The notes under the pieces are model-generated. The model saw only the letters and a list, made by a program, of their open reading frames with translations. It ran no database searches and had not been told where the DNA came from. This document shows positions 26,670-35,425 of a stretch of DNA of 64,000 bases, piece after piece. Origin of the DNA: CAVSUR01 sp963731285 (GTDB lineage: Bacteria; Actinomycetota; Actinomycetes; Streptosporangiales; Streptosporangiaceae); assembly GCA_963731285.1 (NCBI GenBank), contig CAVSUR010000014.1, forward strand, positions 434,001 to 498,000, given 5' to 3'. Made by a program: the position numbers and the translations under genes. The stretch's first letter is position 1, and each line of letters starts with the position of its first letter.

Positions 26670-27404
26670 ATGGCAATTTACGATTTGCTTGCTACGCACT
26701 ACGACGCCGTTACGGGTGATTCCTCGACCGAGACGGCTTTTGTTGACGATCTCATCCAAGCTCACGGCCGAGTTGAGACGCTACTTGAGGTTGCCTGCGG
26801 AACCGGCAATATCATTGCGCCGCTCACAGCCAGATACCAGGTGAGCGGCCTGGACATATCGCCAGGCATGCTAGCTATTGCCCGCAGGAAGATGCCAGAG
26901 GGAACCCCACTGTACCTGGCCGATATGGGAAATTTTGAGCTAGACGCCACGTTCGATGCCATCATCTGCGTCTACCACGGCATAAACCACTTGCTTGACT
27001 TCACGGCCTGGGAAGGCTTCTTCAGCTGCGCTTACAGGCATCTGAACGAAGGCGGGATGCTGCTCTTCGACGTCCTTACCCTTGACAATCTCAAGGCGAT
27101 GACGAGGATACCGGAGGTAGTGCAGCAGTACGGCGAGAACTATCTAGTGATAAGAGTGCGAGCGCAGGATGCCGGAGTATTCGACTGGAACGTCGAGGTA
27201 TTCGAGGGACAGCGCGACGATCGGCGCGCGCCCCTTACCGGAGTAATCAGGACGGCGTCATTCCCGCGAGACAGCATACGGAAAGCACTGAGTGAAGGAT
27301 TCTCAAGTATCAGGGTAATCGACAGTGACGGCAGCCTCGTCGACGACAGCGAAGACCGGACCTGGTTTGCGGGCACGAAACGCGCAGGCGCCGATTCAGC
27401 GTGA
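26670..27404 (+). CDS. Class I SAM-dependent methyltransferase, atypical codon use
   Basis: This 244-residue methyltransferase has motif I LLEVACGTGNII, the acidic loop GLDISPGMLAIAR, and later GGMLLFDVLTLDNL. The substrate is unknown; the order fits small-molecule methyltransferases of the Methyltransf_25 type. Third codon positions use A and T far more than neighbouring genes do (for example GAT TTG CTT GCT, ATA, TTA-like choices), pointing to recent acquisition. It diverges from the decarboxylase gene. Confidence 0.85.
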   Translation: MAIYDLLATHYDAVTGDSSTETAFVDDLIQAHGRVETLLEVACGTGNIIAPLTARYQVSGLDISPGMLAIARRKMPEGTPLYLADMGNFELDATFDAIICVYHGINHLLDFTAWEGFFSCAYRHLNEGGMLLFDVLTLDNLKAMTRIPEVVQQYGENYLVIRVRAQDAGVFDWNVEVFEGQRDDRRAPLTGVIRTASFPRDSIRKALSEGFSSIRVIDSDGSLVDDSEDRTWFAGTKRAGADSA

Positions 27405-27416
27405 CACCGGCTACCG

Positions 27417-27438
27417 CCGGGCCAGCCGGCCGGCCCGG
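27417..27438. terminator. Hairpin between convergent genes
   Basis: A 7-bp stem (CCGGGCC/GGCCCGG) with an 8-nt loop lies 13 bp after the methyltransferase stop and just beyond the stop of the leftward small gene. Confidence 0.5.
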
Positions 27439-27445
27439 CCAGACC

Positions 27446-27742
27446 TCAGGCAAGCCGCTGTGAATCCCGGCGCATTGCGGTAGCTCCGAGAGCCGGGGGC
27501 GCCGGGCACTCAGCGGGGGGGTCCGCGGCGCCAGTGCCGAGCTCGTTGATGCTGACCAGGTGCAGCGCGAGATCCTGGATCCGGTCCAGCAGGCCGTACA
27601 GGGCGGAGTCATCGCGGACTACGGCGATGATGCTCGTGCGGCCGCGGCTGGACTCGATCACCACATCACCGAACGAGCCTGCCAGCAGCGGTCCGCACTC
27701 GCCGCGCAGGATGATCCGGTACCGGTAGCCAGTGCTTACCAT
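27446..27742 (-). CDS. Small conserved protein, paralogue of 51492-51773
   Basis: This 98-residue protein shares a pattern with the product of 51492-51773: an opening YRYRIILRGECGPLL strand, then FGDVVIESSRGRTSIIAVVRDDSALYGLLDRIQDLALHLVSINEL-like order, where the other has a corresponding VETVLQGPLLDQAALHGLLARLEIF segment. The repeated feature is a strand, a Gly-Pro-Leu-like turn, then D-x-x-ALxGLLxRI/LxxxxxxLxxI. This suggests a small alpha/beta fold with a possible ligand or dimer surface. Function is unknown. Both paralogues sit directly next to a MalT-type LuxR gene and share inverted GGGTGA/TCACCC elements upstream. Confidence 0.65.
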   Translation of the reverse strand: MVSTGYRYRIILRGECGPLLAGSFGDVVIESSRGRTSIIAVVRDDSALYGLLDRIQDLALHLVSINELGTGAADPPAECPAPPALGATAMRRDSQRLA

Positions 27743-27850
27743 GGTCCTGATAGGGCGTTCCTCCGTCCGGCCGGGCCCGGTCCGCTGTCCCTCGCCGCCT
27801 CGCGTCCTCGGGAGCAGCACCGATGCTCCCTACCTTTGTCGCCGGCGCAG

Positions 27851-27908
27851 GGGTGACTTATCATCACCCATCCCGAATGTTCACCCTGGTGAAACTAGCG
27901 ATTCACCC
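27851..27908. promoter_or_regulatory. Cluster of GGGTGA/TCACCC half-sites
   Basis: Here the arms are everted: GGGTGA (27851) and TCACCC (27864) are separated by seven bases. Two more TCACCC half-sites follow at 27881 and 27903, the first embedded in TTCACCCTGGTGAA. The cluster lies 109-166 bp before the small gene at 27742 and immediately past the stop of the LuxR gene. Confidence 0.6.
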
Positions 27909-27917
27909 GGCGTGGCA

Positions 27918-30461
27918 CTACAGGATGTTGATGTTCCGGCCCTGGGTGATGGCCTCCTGGCGGGTGGAGACGCCGAGTTTCCGGTAAATAGCACTGACGT
28001 GGGTCTTGATCGTGTTCTGCGACACGTAAAGCTGTTCGCCGATCTCGCGCACCGACAAGGTGCCGCGCAGCAGCCGCAGCACCGCCGCCTCGCGCTCGGT
28101 GAGGGACCCGCCAGGCGGCACTTCCCGCGGCCGACCCGCGAGCCGTCGTTCGAGCCGGTCCAGCCGGTCCAGCTGAGTGCCAGCGCCGTCCGGCGCCGAG
28201 ACCAGCAGCAGTCTGGCCTCCTCGGCCAGCGCCACGGCTCCGGGCCGGTCACCGGCGGCGGACAGCACCGGCACGAGCCTGACCAGGATCTCCAGAGTCG
28301 GCCACGGGCTGATGCCGGGCTGGCTGCGCCGGATCCCGAGCGCGCGCTCGAACTCCCGGCGAGCCTCTGCGAGCCGCCCGCGGCTGGCGGACACCGCGCC
28401 GACAGCGGTGAAGGCGAGAGAGCTCTGCGGGGCTGCGCCGAGACCGGAGTCAGGGTCGGCCACGATCTCGCGGGCCGTGCGCGCAAGCTGCTCTGCCTCA
28501 TCCAGGTGCCCCTGGTCGACGGCGATCAATGCCAGGAGGGCGAAGCCCAGCATCCGGACAACCGCGATCGACCCGGTGCCGGACACGGCCGTTCGCGCCT
28601 GCGCGGCGGCCTCGTCGACATCGCCGGACCAGTAGAGGGCGCCCGCGTAAGAGGCCCGGGCCAGTGCGTGCCACGGCGATGCCGGATCGGTTTCCAGAGT
28701 GACGGCCTGGGCAGCCGCGTCCCGCATGGGGCCGATGCCCAGGAACCCGAAGGTGCCCTTGAGCAGCGCAGCGGACGACTGCAGGGACCGGATGCCGTCC
28801 GGAAGCGGCCCGTCATGCCCAGCTGCCTCAAGAATCGGCAGCCAGCGCCGCAGGGACTCGCGGTCACCGGAAAGCGCTGCGGCCCATGCCCCGCAGTGCG
28901 CCGCAACAGGATCAGCGGTGACCGTCTCGTCGCCGAGCGAGCTCAGCCAGCCGCGAACCGTCGCAACCTGGCCGGAATCGACGTAGGCATACCAGTTTCC
29001 GGCGATGAGGCTGATGGCCCCGGCGATGTTACCGGCACTGCGGGCGTGGCTGAAAGCCTCGTCCGCGCTGCCGGAACGGCGCAGCCAGTCGCTCGCGCGC
29101 TCGTGCAGTGCGGGCACGATTTCCGGCTCGGTCCTCGCAAGCTCGCTGCGGAGCACCTGGGCGAAGAGACGGTGATACCGGAACCACTGCCGGGTGTCAT
29201 CAAGCGGGACGACGAAAAGGTTTTCCCGCTCGAGTATGTCCATGATCTCGGCCGCGCTGGCCGAGCCGACGACGGTGTCGCACAGCGGCGCGCAGAATCG
29301 GTTCAGGATCGAGGTCCGCGCGAGGAACTGCCGGATTGCGGCCGGCTGGTGGCTGAGCACCTCTTCGGCCAGGAAGTCAACGACAAACCGGCTGTTACCG
29401 GTGAACTGCCTGATGAAGGCGCTCGGCGACGGATGCCCGCGCAGCGCGAGACTGGCCAGGTAGACCCCCGCGGGCCAGCCCTCGGTCCGGCGGGTCAGAT
29501 CGGCCAGATCAGCCTCACTGACCTCGATGCCGGCCGCAGCCGCGACAAGCTCAGCCACCTGCCGGGGCCCGAATCGCAGATCCCTCGCCCGGATCTCGGC
29601 CAGCTGGCCAGCCGCACGCAACCGCGCCAGCGGCAGCGGCGGATCGGCCCGGGTGATCAGCACCAGCTGGACGGCCGGGGGAAGGTGCAACAGCAGGAAC
29701 GCGACCTGGTCATGACAGCGGCGATCCCGGATCGCGTGATAGTCGTCCAGCACCAGGACAACCGGCTCCGGGAGCCTTGATAGCTCGTTGACCAGTATCG
29801 GAAGCAGCGTGCCCGGGAGATCAGGGGCCGGGGCCCGCAACGCGAGCAGGATGTCACCGGCATCGAGCTTCGGGCAGGCTCGCTGCAGTGCGCACACGAC
29901 CTGCCACCACAGCCGGGCCGGGTCATTGTCGTCCGGATCGAGCGAGATCCAGGCGGACGGCCGCGCCTCGGCCGTGCTGGACAGCCACTGCGCCACCAGA
30001 GTGGTCTTGCCGGAGCCCGCAGGAGCGTCGACCAGCACGAGCTTGGCGGTAACGGCCGTCAGATAGCCGATGAGCTCTTGCCGCTCCACCCACTCCTTGC
30101 GTGCGGTGGGGGGATGAAGCTTAGTCTCGAGCGGCACGCCGGGACTGACCCACGGCGGCCCGGCGACGGCGCGCGCGGGCCGCAGAGATTCCACTCGGCT
30201 GGTCGGCCGGGGTACAGCGCGGTCATGGCGGCCGGACGGCAGCCTCTGACTGGCCACGCGGGCGTTCGCCTCCCCATCACGCCCAGGGTCATCTGGACGC
30301 GGTACAAAGACGGCACTCACGTCGCCAGCTGCAGAAGCATTGCTGACGGCACGGACCCGGCGCAGTTCACTAGCCTCCTCGGCCAGCCCTGCTGCCATGG
30401 TCCAGAGCAGCGCTCTTTGTTGCCAGATAGGAATTATCGCATGCCATGCCCGACCCGGCAA
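27918..30461 (-). CDS. MalT-type (LAL) LuxR regulator
   Basis: This large ATP-binding LuxR regulator of the MalT/LAL class has up to 847 residues. Walker A is APAGSGKTT (about 146-154), and Walker B is VVLVLDDYHAI. The winged-helix block includes RTEGWPAGVYLASLAL and RYHRLFAQVLR, and a long helical-repeat sensor domain spans about 450-780. The C-terminal LuxR helix-turn-helix is LTEREAAVLRLL...SVREIGEQLYVSQNTIKTH. Such proteins oligomerise with ATP plus an inducer (maltotriose for MalT) to activate promoters. The first ~100 residues look non-native (Arg/Pro-rich), so the real start may be near 30149. It is a candidate for controlling the palindrome-bearing promoters of this island. Confidence 0.9.
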   Translation of the reverse strand: MPGRAWHAIIPIWQQRALLWTMAAGLAEEASELRRVRAVSNASAAGDVSAVFVPRPDDPGRDGEANARVASQRLPSGRHDRAVPRPTSRVESLRPARAVAGPPWVSPGVPLETKLHPPTARKEWVERQELIGYLTAVTAKLVLVDAPAGSGKTTLVAQWLSSTAEARPSAWISLDPDDNDPARLWWQVVCALQRACPKLDAGDILLALRAPAPDLPGTLLPILVNELSRLPEPVVLVLDDYHAIRDRRCHDQVAFLLLHLPPAVQLVLITRADPPLPLARLRAAGQLAEIRARDLRFGPRQVAELVAAAAGIEVSEADLADLTRRTEGWPAGVYLASLALRGHPSPSAFIRQFTGNSRFVVDFLAEEVLSHQPAAIRQFLARTSILNRFCAPLCDTVVGSASAAEIMDILERENLFVVPLDDTRQWFRYHRLFAQVLRSELARTEPEIVPALHERASDWLRRSGSADEAFSHARSAGNIAGAISLIAGNWYAYVDSGQVATVRGWLSSLGDETVTADPVAAHCGAWAAALSGDRESLRRWLPILEAAGHDGPLPDGIRSLQSSAALLKGTFGFLGIGPMRDAAAQAVTLETDPASPWHALARASYAGALYWSGDVDEAAAQARTAVSGTGSIAVVRMLGFALLALIAVDQGHLDEAEQLARTAREIVADPDSGLGAAPQSSLAFTAVGAVSASRGRLAEARREFERALGIRRSQPGISPWPTLEILVRLVPVLSAAGDRPGAVALAEEARLLLVSAPDGAGTQLDRLDRLERRLAGRPREVPPGGSLTEREAAVLRLLRGTLSVREIGEQLYVSQNTIKTHVSAIYRKLGVSTRQEAITQGRNINIL

Positions 30462-30620
30462 TTGCTCAGCCAGTTGCCGGGCGCCGGGGATCGGCGCTGG
30501 CGCGCGGATACTGCTGGGAGCCGTGCGGCGCGGGCGGCGGCGGAGAGCGGGTCCGGGCGAGCAAGCCGGCCCGAGCGCCTGACCCTGGCCGCTATCGCGC
30601 GGAAAGGGGGTACGGACCGC

Positions 30621-31274
30621 TCAGTCAGCTGGCGGCAGGTCTTCCACCTGCTTCTTGGTGATGTTGAGCCGGATTCCGTCGTCGGCTCCGGTCACGGCGC
30701 TGACCGGGATGGTGACTTCCTTGCGCCCCCAGATATGTCCTTCCTGCAGCAGCACGTGGGTGACATGGTGGTCGCCCGGATCGACGAGAAAGCCCTGCAC
30801 CCGCCCGATCTCACCGTCCAGAGCATGGACCTGGTCACCGTGGTGCACATCGGTATCGCCCAGCGGGACCACGTCGCGGGTGAAGGACTGGGGATGATGT
30901 CCCAGGCTCATGCCGATTCCCATACCGGAGACAGAACCGCCGACCCCCATGCCGCCTGTATTGCCGTAGCCCTGGACCGACTCTGCCTGGCCGTACCCGC
31001 CCAGATATCCGGGATCTTCCACGAAGTCGGTCTCTTCGGCCAGATCGAGCTGGTCGAACTCCGCGATGGTACAGCGCAGCCTGATATCGCCGGCCGCAGT
31101 GTCTGCCAGATCCAGCGGAACAAGCCGGCCCGGCTCCCGCCTGTGCTTCGGTTCGATGACGAGATGAGTGACCGTCCGGGCGGCCGGGTCGATGATCAGG
31201 CGGCTCACCTCGCCGCAGAAACCATCCGAGCAGCTTGCCCTGGCCCCGATCGTGAACCGCATCGCCTCCGCCAT
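30621..31274 (-). CDS. PRC-barrel domain protein
   Basis: This 217-residue protein has two PRC-barrel-like halves: FTIGARASCSDGFCGEVSRLII (1-80) and DVHHGDQVHALDGEIGRVQGFLV (about 135-205). They are joined by a Gly/Met-rich flexible linker (GYGNTGGMGVGGSVSGMG). PRC barrels occur in photosynthetic reaction centres and RimM, and in stress-related actinobacterial proteins of unknown role. GGAGGAGAGGG precedes the ATG at 31274. A perfect palindrome lies 112 bp upstream. Confidence 0.85.
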   Translation of the reverse strand: MAEAMRFTIGARASCSDGFCGEVSRLIIDPAARTVTHLVIEPKHRREPGRLVPLDLADTAAGDIRLRCTIAEFDQLDLAEETDFVEDPGYLGGYGQAESVQGYGNTGGMGVGGSVSGMGIGMSLGHHPQSFTRDVVPLGDTDVHHGDQVHALDGEIGRVQGFLVDPGDHHVTHVLLQEGHIWGRKEVTIPVSAVTGADDGIRLNITKKQVEDLPPAD

Positions 31275-31386
31275 CGCTGCCCTCTCCTCCCGAGCTACCA
31301 CAACGCCGCCCGCTTCGCCATCTGGCGAGCACGAAGCAGAATTCACGCTTCTGCCGCAAGCCTGACCAGTGGCGCCCGGCGCGGCA

Positions 31387-31403
31387 TCACCCCCGCCGGG
31401 TGA
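31387..31403. promoter_or_regulatory. Palindrome TCACCC-CCGCC-GGGTGA (perfect)
   Basis: It lies 112 bp before the PRC-barrel gene, in the gap after the leftward ndh gene. Confidence 0.75.
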
Positions 31404-31442
31404 CCCGAGGCGGTGCGCTGGATCGCCCAGGCGGCAGGGCCG

Positions 31443-32828
31443 TCACGTCTGCGTAGCCACGCCGGAGTTATCCGGCGCCGGTACTGCCGCTGCGGTTCCT
31501 GTGTCGGGGCCCAGGGGGAGGGAGTAGACGTCGCGCAGGGTCTCGATCTGCTGGGTGGTGAACGTGCGCTCACGGCGCACATCGCGAGTGAAGGCCAGCC
31601 ACCAGGTCAGCAGGGCGCCGATGCGGTTGCGGTAGCCGGTCAGGAACGCGATGTGGATGAACAGCCAGATGCACCAGCCCAGGAATCCGCCGACCTGCAG
31701 CGGCCCGGCTGAGACCACGGCACGGCCCCGGGAGATGTAGGCCGCCGAGCCGAGGTCGCGGTAGCGGAACGGCTTCTCCTCGACATTTCCCGAGGTCCGG
31801 CGCCGGATTCGGTGCCCGGCGTAGAGCCCGGACTGCATCGCCACCTCGGCGACCCCGGGCAGCTTGTCCAGGCTCATCATGTCGCCGAGCACGGAGATCT
31901 CGGGGTGCCCGGGGATGGTGAGGTTCTTCTCGACCATGATGCGCCCGGTCCGGTCGCACTTGGCACCGGTGGCGGCGGCGAGGGCCGCGGCGACGGGGGG
32001 CGCCTCCACCCCGGCGGTCCACAGGACCGTGTTGGCGTCATAACGGGTTTCTTCGCCGGCGTGGTCGCGGACGAGCACCCCGCCCTGGTCGACGTGGGTG
32101 ACGATCGAGCCCATGTGCTGCTCGACCCCCAGCTTCTCCAGGCTGCTGGCGGCCTTCTGCGACAGTTTCGGGCCGAACATCGCCAGCGGGGCGCTGCCGC
32201 CGTCGAAGAGCAGTACCCGCGCATCCTCCGGCTCGATCGTCCGGAACTCGGCGTGGAGCGTCTTGGTGGCGACCTCCCGGAGCTGGCCCGCCAGCTCCAC
32301 GCCGGTCGGGCCGCCCCCCACGAGCACGAATGTCAGCCACGCGCGGCGTTCCTCCGGGGTCGCCGCGGTCTGGGCCATCTCGAACGCGCCGTAGATCCGG
32401 CGGCGGATGGCCAGCGCGTCCGAGATCGTCTTCATGCCTGGCGCCCACCGGGCGAACTCATCGTGGCCGAAATAGGACTGGCGGACCCCGGCGGCCACGA
32501 TGAGGTCGTCGTAGCCGTACTCAAGGCGGTCGCCGCCGACCCGCCTGGCGATAACCCGGCGTCCGGCGGTATCGAAATCAACGACCTCGGCCATCACGCA
32601 GTCGACGTTCTTGTAGTTCTTGAGCAGGTCACGCAGCGGAGTGGCGATCTTCCCCTCGGACAGGATGCCGGTCGAGCACTGGTAGAGCAGCGGCTGGAAT
32701 ACATGGTGCTGGGCCCGGTCGATCATGGTCACCGAGACGTTGCTGCGTCTCAGTGTCCGCGCCGCGAACAGGCCGGCGAAGCCGCCGCCCACGATGACTA
32801 CGCGGCGCTGCCCAGATTGGTCGGTCAT
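31443..32828 (-). CDS. ndh: Type II NADH dehydrogenase (NDH-2)
   Basis: This is a 461-residue single-subunit, non-proton-pumping NADH:quinone oxidoreductase. The FAD-binding motif is VVIVGGGFAGLFAARTL at the N-terminus, the NADH-binding motif is FVLVGGGPTGVELAGQL near 170, and the quinone-side block is GVAEVAMQSGLYAGHRI. Two C-terminal hydrophobic stretches (GGFLGWCIWLFIHIAFLTG and GALLTWWLAF) anchor it to the membrane. It is 20 bp downstream of zwf on the same strand and shares its promoter and palindrome. Together with cytochrome bd this gives a short, poorly coupled respiratory chain suited to low oxygen or reductive stress. Confidence 0.93.
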   Translation of the reverse strand: MTDQSGQRRVVIVGGGFAGLFAARTLRRSNVSVTMIDRAQHHVFQPLLYQCSTGILSEGKIATPLRDLLKNYKNVDCVMAEVVDFDTAGRRVIARRVGGDRLEYGYDDLIVAAGVRQSYFGHDEFARWAPGMKTISDALAIRRRIYGAFEMAQTAATPEERRAWLTFVLVGGGPTGVELAGQLREVATKTLHAEFRTIEPEDARVLLFDGGSAPLAMFGPKLSQKAASSLEKLGVEQHMGSIVTHVDQGGVLVRDHAGEETRYDANTVLWTAGVEAPPVAAALAAATGAKCDRTGRIMVEKNLTIPGHPEISVLGDMMSLDKLPGVAEVAMQSGLYAGHRIRRRTSGNVEEKPFRYRDLGSAAYISRGRAVVSAGPLQVGGFLGWCIWLFIHIAFLTGYRNRIGALLTWWLAFTRDVRRERTFTTQQIETLRDVYSLPLGPDTGTAAAVPAPDNSGVATQT

Positions 32829-32848
32829 TGGATGCTCCGGTTCGTCGC

Positions 32849-34225
32849 TCAGCCGGCCGGGTCATGCCAGGTGTCTCTGTTGGCCAGCAGCCGGTCGGCT
32901 TCCGCCGGGCCCCAGCTGCCCCTGGCGTAAGGATGCAGAGGCGTGACGTCATCCAGGACCGGCTCAACCACCTTCCATGCGGCCTCTACGGTGTCCTGCC
33001 GGGCGAACAGCCAGCGGTCCCCGTCCAGGGCCGCGCCGATCAGCCGGTCGTAGGCGCGCATGTCCGAGCCCGGCTGCCCGGCGAACGTCAGTTCCTCCAG
33101 CAGCGGCTCCAGCCCGGCGCCCGGCTTCTTGCCGGCCAGGTCAAGGCCGACGGCTGTTTCCGGCCAGACCCGGAACCGCAGCGAGTTGGCCACGGCGAAC
33201 GGCTCGATACCGAACACGTCGTGCGGGGGCCGCTTGAAGCGGATGTCGACCTCGGTGGCGGTGACCGGCATGCACTTGCCGGCCCGGATCAGGATCGGCA
33301 CGTCTGCCCAGCGCCAGGTGTCAGCGGCGAGCCGGACCGCTACATAGCTCTCCGTCGTCGACTTCGGGTCGACCCCGTCCACCTCGTGATAGCCCTCGTA
33401 CTGACCCCGCACCGTGTCCTCGGGGGTCAGCGGCCGCAGCGCGGCCACGACCCGCGACTTGGCGTCCCGCCAGGACCCCAGGCCCTGCCCGTCCGGCGGG
33501 TCGGCCAGCACGGTGGCCAGCACCTGGAGCATGTGGTTCTGGACCACGTCCCTGATCGCGCCGGTCCGGTCGTAGAACCGGCCGCGGTCGGCGACGTCGA
33601 ACGCCTCGGCCATGGTGATCTGGATGCGCTCCACGTAGGTCCGGTTGAGCAGCGGCTCCAGCATCGAGTTAGCAAACCGGACGAAAAGCACGTTCTCCAC
33701 CGGATCAAAGGCCAGCCAGTCGTCGACCCGGAAGATTGCCTCTTCCGGGAAGTACCGGTGCATGGTGTCGTTGAGCTGCCGCGAACTGGCCAGGTCGGTC
33801 CCGAACGGCTTCTCCACCATCACCCGCGCGCCGTCGGCGCGGCCGGCCGTTGCGATCCCATGCGCGATGCGCCCGAATAGCGGTGGCGGCACCTCGAGGT
33901 AGAACAGGACCTTGGTGCCGGAGCCGATGGCGTCCGACATCGCCTTGTAGGTGCCATCGTCGTCGAGATCTCCGTCGACGTACCGCAGCAGCCCGAGCAT
34001 CTTCTGCGCGGCCGCACTGCTGGGGTCCATGTTGTTGAGTCGCAGCGACGCCGTCGCGTAGTCGCGGAACTGCGCTAGCTCCCAGCCGCTCTTCGCTACC
34101 CCGATGACCGGCACGTTGAGCACGCCGCGCTGGACCAGCCCCACCAGCGCCGGGAAGGTCTCTATTTTTGCCAGGTCACCGGTCGCGCCGAAAATCACCA
34201 GGGCGTCAACTTCGTTAGTTGCCAT
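32849..34225 (-). CDS. zwf: Glucose-6-phosphate dehydrogenase family protein with altered signature
   Basis: This 458-residue protein is aligned along its length with glucose-6-phosphate dehydrogenase, which makes NADPH or NADH from glucose-6-phosphate. The nucleotide-binding start is LVIFGATGDLAK, and the catalytic-base histidine is present in AIRDVVQNHMLQ. The family signature RIDHYLGKE, however, reads RVDDWLAFD, replacing the substrate-contacting His and Lys by Asp and Phe. Such divergence occurs in secondary actinobacterial copies, and substrate use may differ. It is the first gene of a zwf-ndh transcript preceded by a one-mismatch palindrome. CTCC-rich spacing upstream supports the ATG at 34225. 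Confidence 0.85.
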   Translation of the reverse strand: MATNEVDALVIFGATGDLAKIETFPALVGLVQRGVLNVPVIGVAKSGWELAQFRDYATASLRLNNMDPSSAAAQKMLGLLRYVDGDLDDDGTYKAMSDAIGSGTKVLFYLEVPPPLFGRIAHGIATAGRADGARVMVEKPFGTDLASSRQLNDTMHRYFPEEAIFRVDDWLAFDPVENVLFVRFANSMLEPLLNRTYVERIQITMAEAFDVADRGRFYDRTGAIRDVVQNHMLQVLATVLADPPDGQGLGSWRDAKSRVVAALRPLTPEDTVRGQYEGYHEVDGVDPKSTTESYVAVRLAADTWRWADVPILIRAGKCMPVTATEVDIRFKRPPHDVFGIEPFAVANSLRFRVWPETAVGLDLAGKKPGAGLEPLLEELTFAGQPGSDMRAYDRLIGAALDGDRWLFARQDTVEAAWKVVEPVLDDVTPLHPYARGSWGPAEADRLLANRDTWHDPAG

Positions 34226-34289
34226 GTCAGCTCCTTCGCCGATTTACTCGGTCGCTGTACTCATCAGATCGCAGCCCAGTGCTGCTGGC

Positions 34290-34306
34290 ATCACTCCGGG
34301 CGGGTG
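34290..34306. promoter_or_regulatory. Palindrome TCACTC-CGGGC-GGGTGA (one mismatch)
   Basis: It lies 64 bp before zwf, in the gap behind the cydB stop, so it should govern the zwf-ndh transcript. Confidence 0.7.
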
Positions 34307-34335
34307 AGGACGGCCGCGGGTGGCAGCCTGCCCGG

Positions 34336-35418
34336 TCAGTGGCCGCTTCTGGCTGGCGGAGCTCCGAGGTCGGGAGTTGCTGGCCCTGACGGGGTTCCGT
34401 CCGGCGTGCTCGGCTGGGCGCGGGGCACGAACTCGCGCCGGCTGACGCGCCGCCGGAACACGTAATAGGTCCAGGTCTGGTAGACCAGCACGAACGGCAG
34501 GAAGATGACGACCACGACCGTCATCGCCTTGAGCGAGTACGCCCCGGACGCCGTGTTGTGCACGGTCAGGTTGTACGCCGGATTGGTACTGGAGACCATC
34601 ACGTTCGGGTACAGGCCGGTGAAGATCGACACGATGCAGGCCGCGATCGTGACCGTGGTCGCGGCGAACGCGGCGCCGTCGCGGTGCTCGTAGACCAGCC
34701 AGGCGGCCGCGATGACGGCGAGCACGGCGAGCAGCTCGACCGGGTTGAGGAAGAAGGTGCTGCGGGACGTCACGTGCGTCCAGATGGCGAAGGCCACGAC
34801 GGCGGCGGCCGTCAGCGGGGCCGCGCGGCGGGCCAGGCGCCCGGCCCGGTCGCGCATGTCGCCGGTGGTCTTCAGGGACAGGAACGTCGCGCCGTGCAGC
34901 AGGCAGACCAGGACCAGAGTGACCCCCGTGAGCAGCGCATACGGCTGCAGCAGGTTCCAGAATGACCCGGTGTACTGCTGGCTGGAGCTGATGGGCAGGC
35001 CGTGCAGCAGGTCGCCCAGGGCGATGCCGATCAGCAGCGGGGCCAGCAGGCTGCCCGCGGTCAGCAAGAGGTCCCAGGTGCGGCGCCAGCGCAGCGCGTC
35101 GCGCTTGCCCCGGTACTCAAACGACACGCCGCGGACGATCAGCGACGCCAGCAGCAGCACCATCGCGAGGTAAAAGCCCGAGAACATCGTCGCGTACCAG
35201 CCGGGAAACGCGGCGAACATGGCGGCCGCGGCCACGATCAGCCAGACCTCATTGCCATCCCACAGCGGCCCGATCGTGTTGATCGCCGCCCTGCGGCCCG
35301 CCTCATCCCTGCCGACCGCACTGTGCAGCATGCCGACGCCGAAGTCGAACCCCTCGAGGATGAAAAAGCCGGTCCACAAGATCGTGATGACGATGAACCA
35401 GAACGGGACGAGTTTCAT
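34336..35418 (-). CDS. cydB: Cytochrome bd oxidase subunit II
   Basis: This 360-residue integral membrane subunit of cytochrome bd quinol oxidase starts MKLVPFWFIVITILWTGFFILEGFD as in the family. It carries GPLWDGNEVWLIVAAAAMFAAFP and about eight helices, with a short disordered C-terminus. It pairs with CydA to reduce oxygen with very high affinity. It begins 7 bp after cydA, so they are cotranscribed. Confidence 0.95.
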   Translation of the reverse strand: MKLVPFWFIVITILWTGFFILEGFDFGVGMLHSAVGRDEAGRRAAINTIGPLWDGNEVWLIVAAAAMFAAFPGWYATMFSGFYLAMVLLLASLIVRGVSFEYRGKRDALRWRRTWDLLLTAGSLLAPLLIGIALGDLLHGLPISSSQQYTGSFWNLLQPYALLTGVTLVLVCLLHGATFLSLKTTGDMRDRAGRLARRAAPLTAAAVVAFAIWTHVTSRSTFFLNPVELLAVLAVIAAAWLVYEHRDGAAFAATTVTIAACIVSIFTGLYPNVMVSSTNPAYNLTVHNTASGAYSLKAMTVVVVIFLPFVLVYQTWTYYVFRRRVSRREFVPRAQPSTPDGTPSGPATPDLGAPPARSGH

Positions 35419-35425
35419 CGTGACC

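Noticed and set aside
27851..27869. A BldD box (AGTGA-like arm, TCAC-like arm)
   Set aside because: The everted GGGTGA-N7-TCACCC has a similar orientation, but the outer bases differ and the more common form in this window is the opposite N5 orientation. It remains an alternative for a binding test.
27732..29780. Long plus-strand open frame opposite the LuxR gene
   Set aside because: A high-G+C antisense shadow: no family motif, Arg/Pro/Gly-rich throughout, while the minus strand encodes a full LuxR protein.
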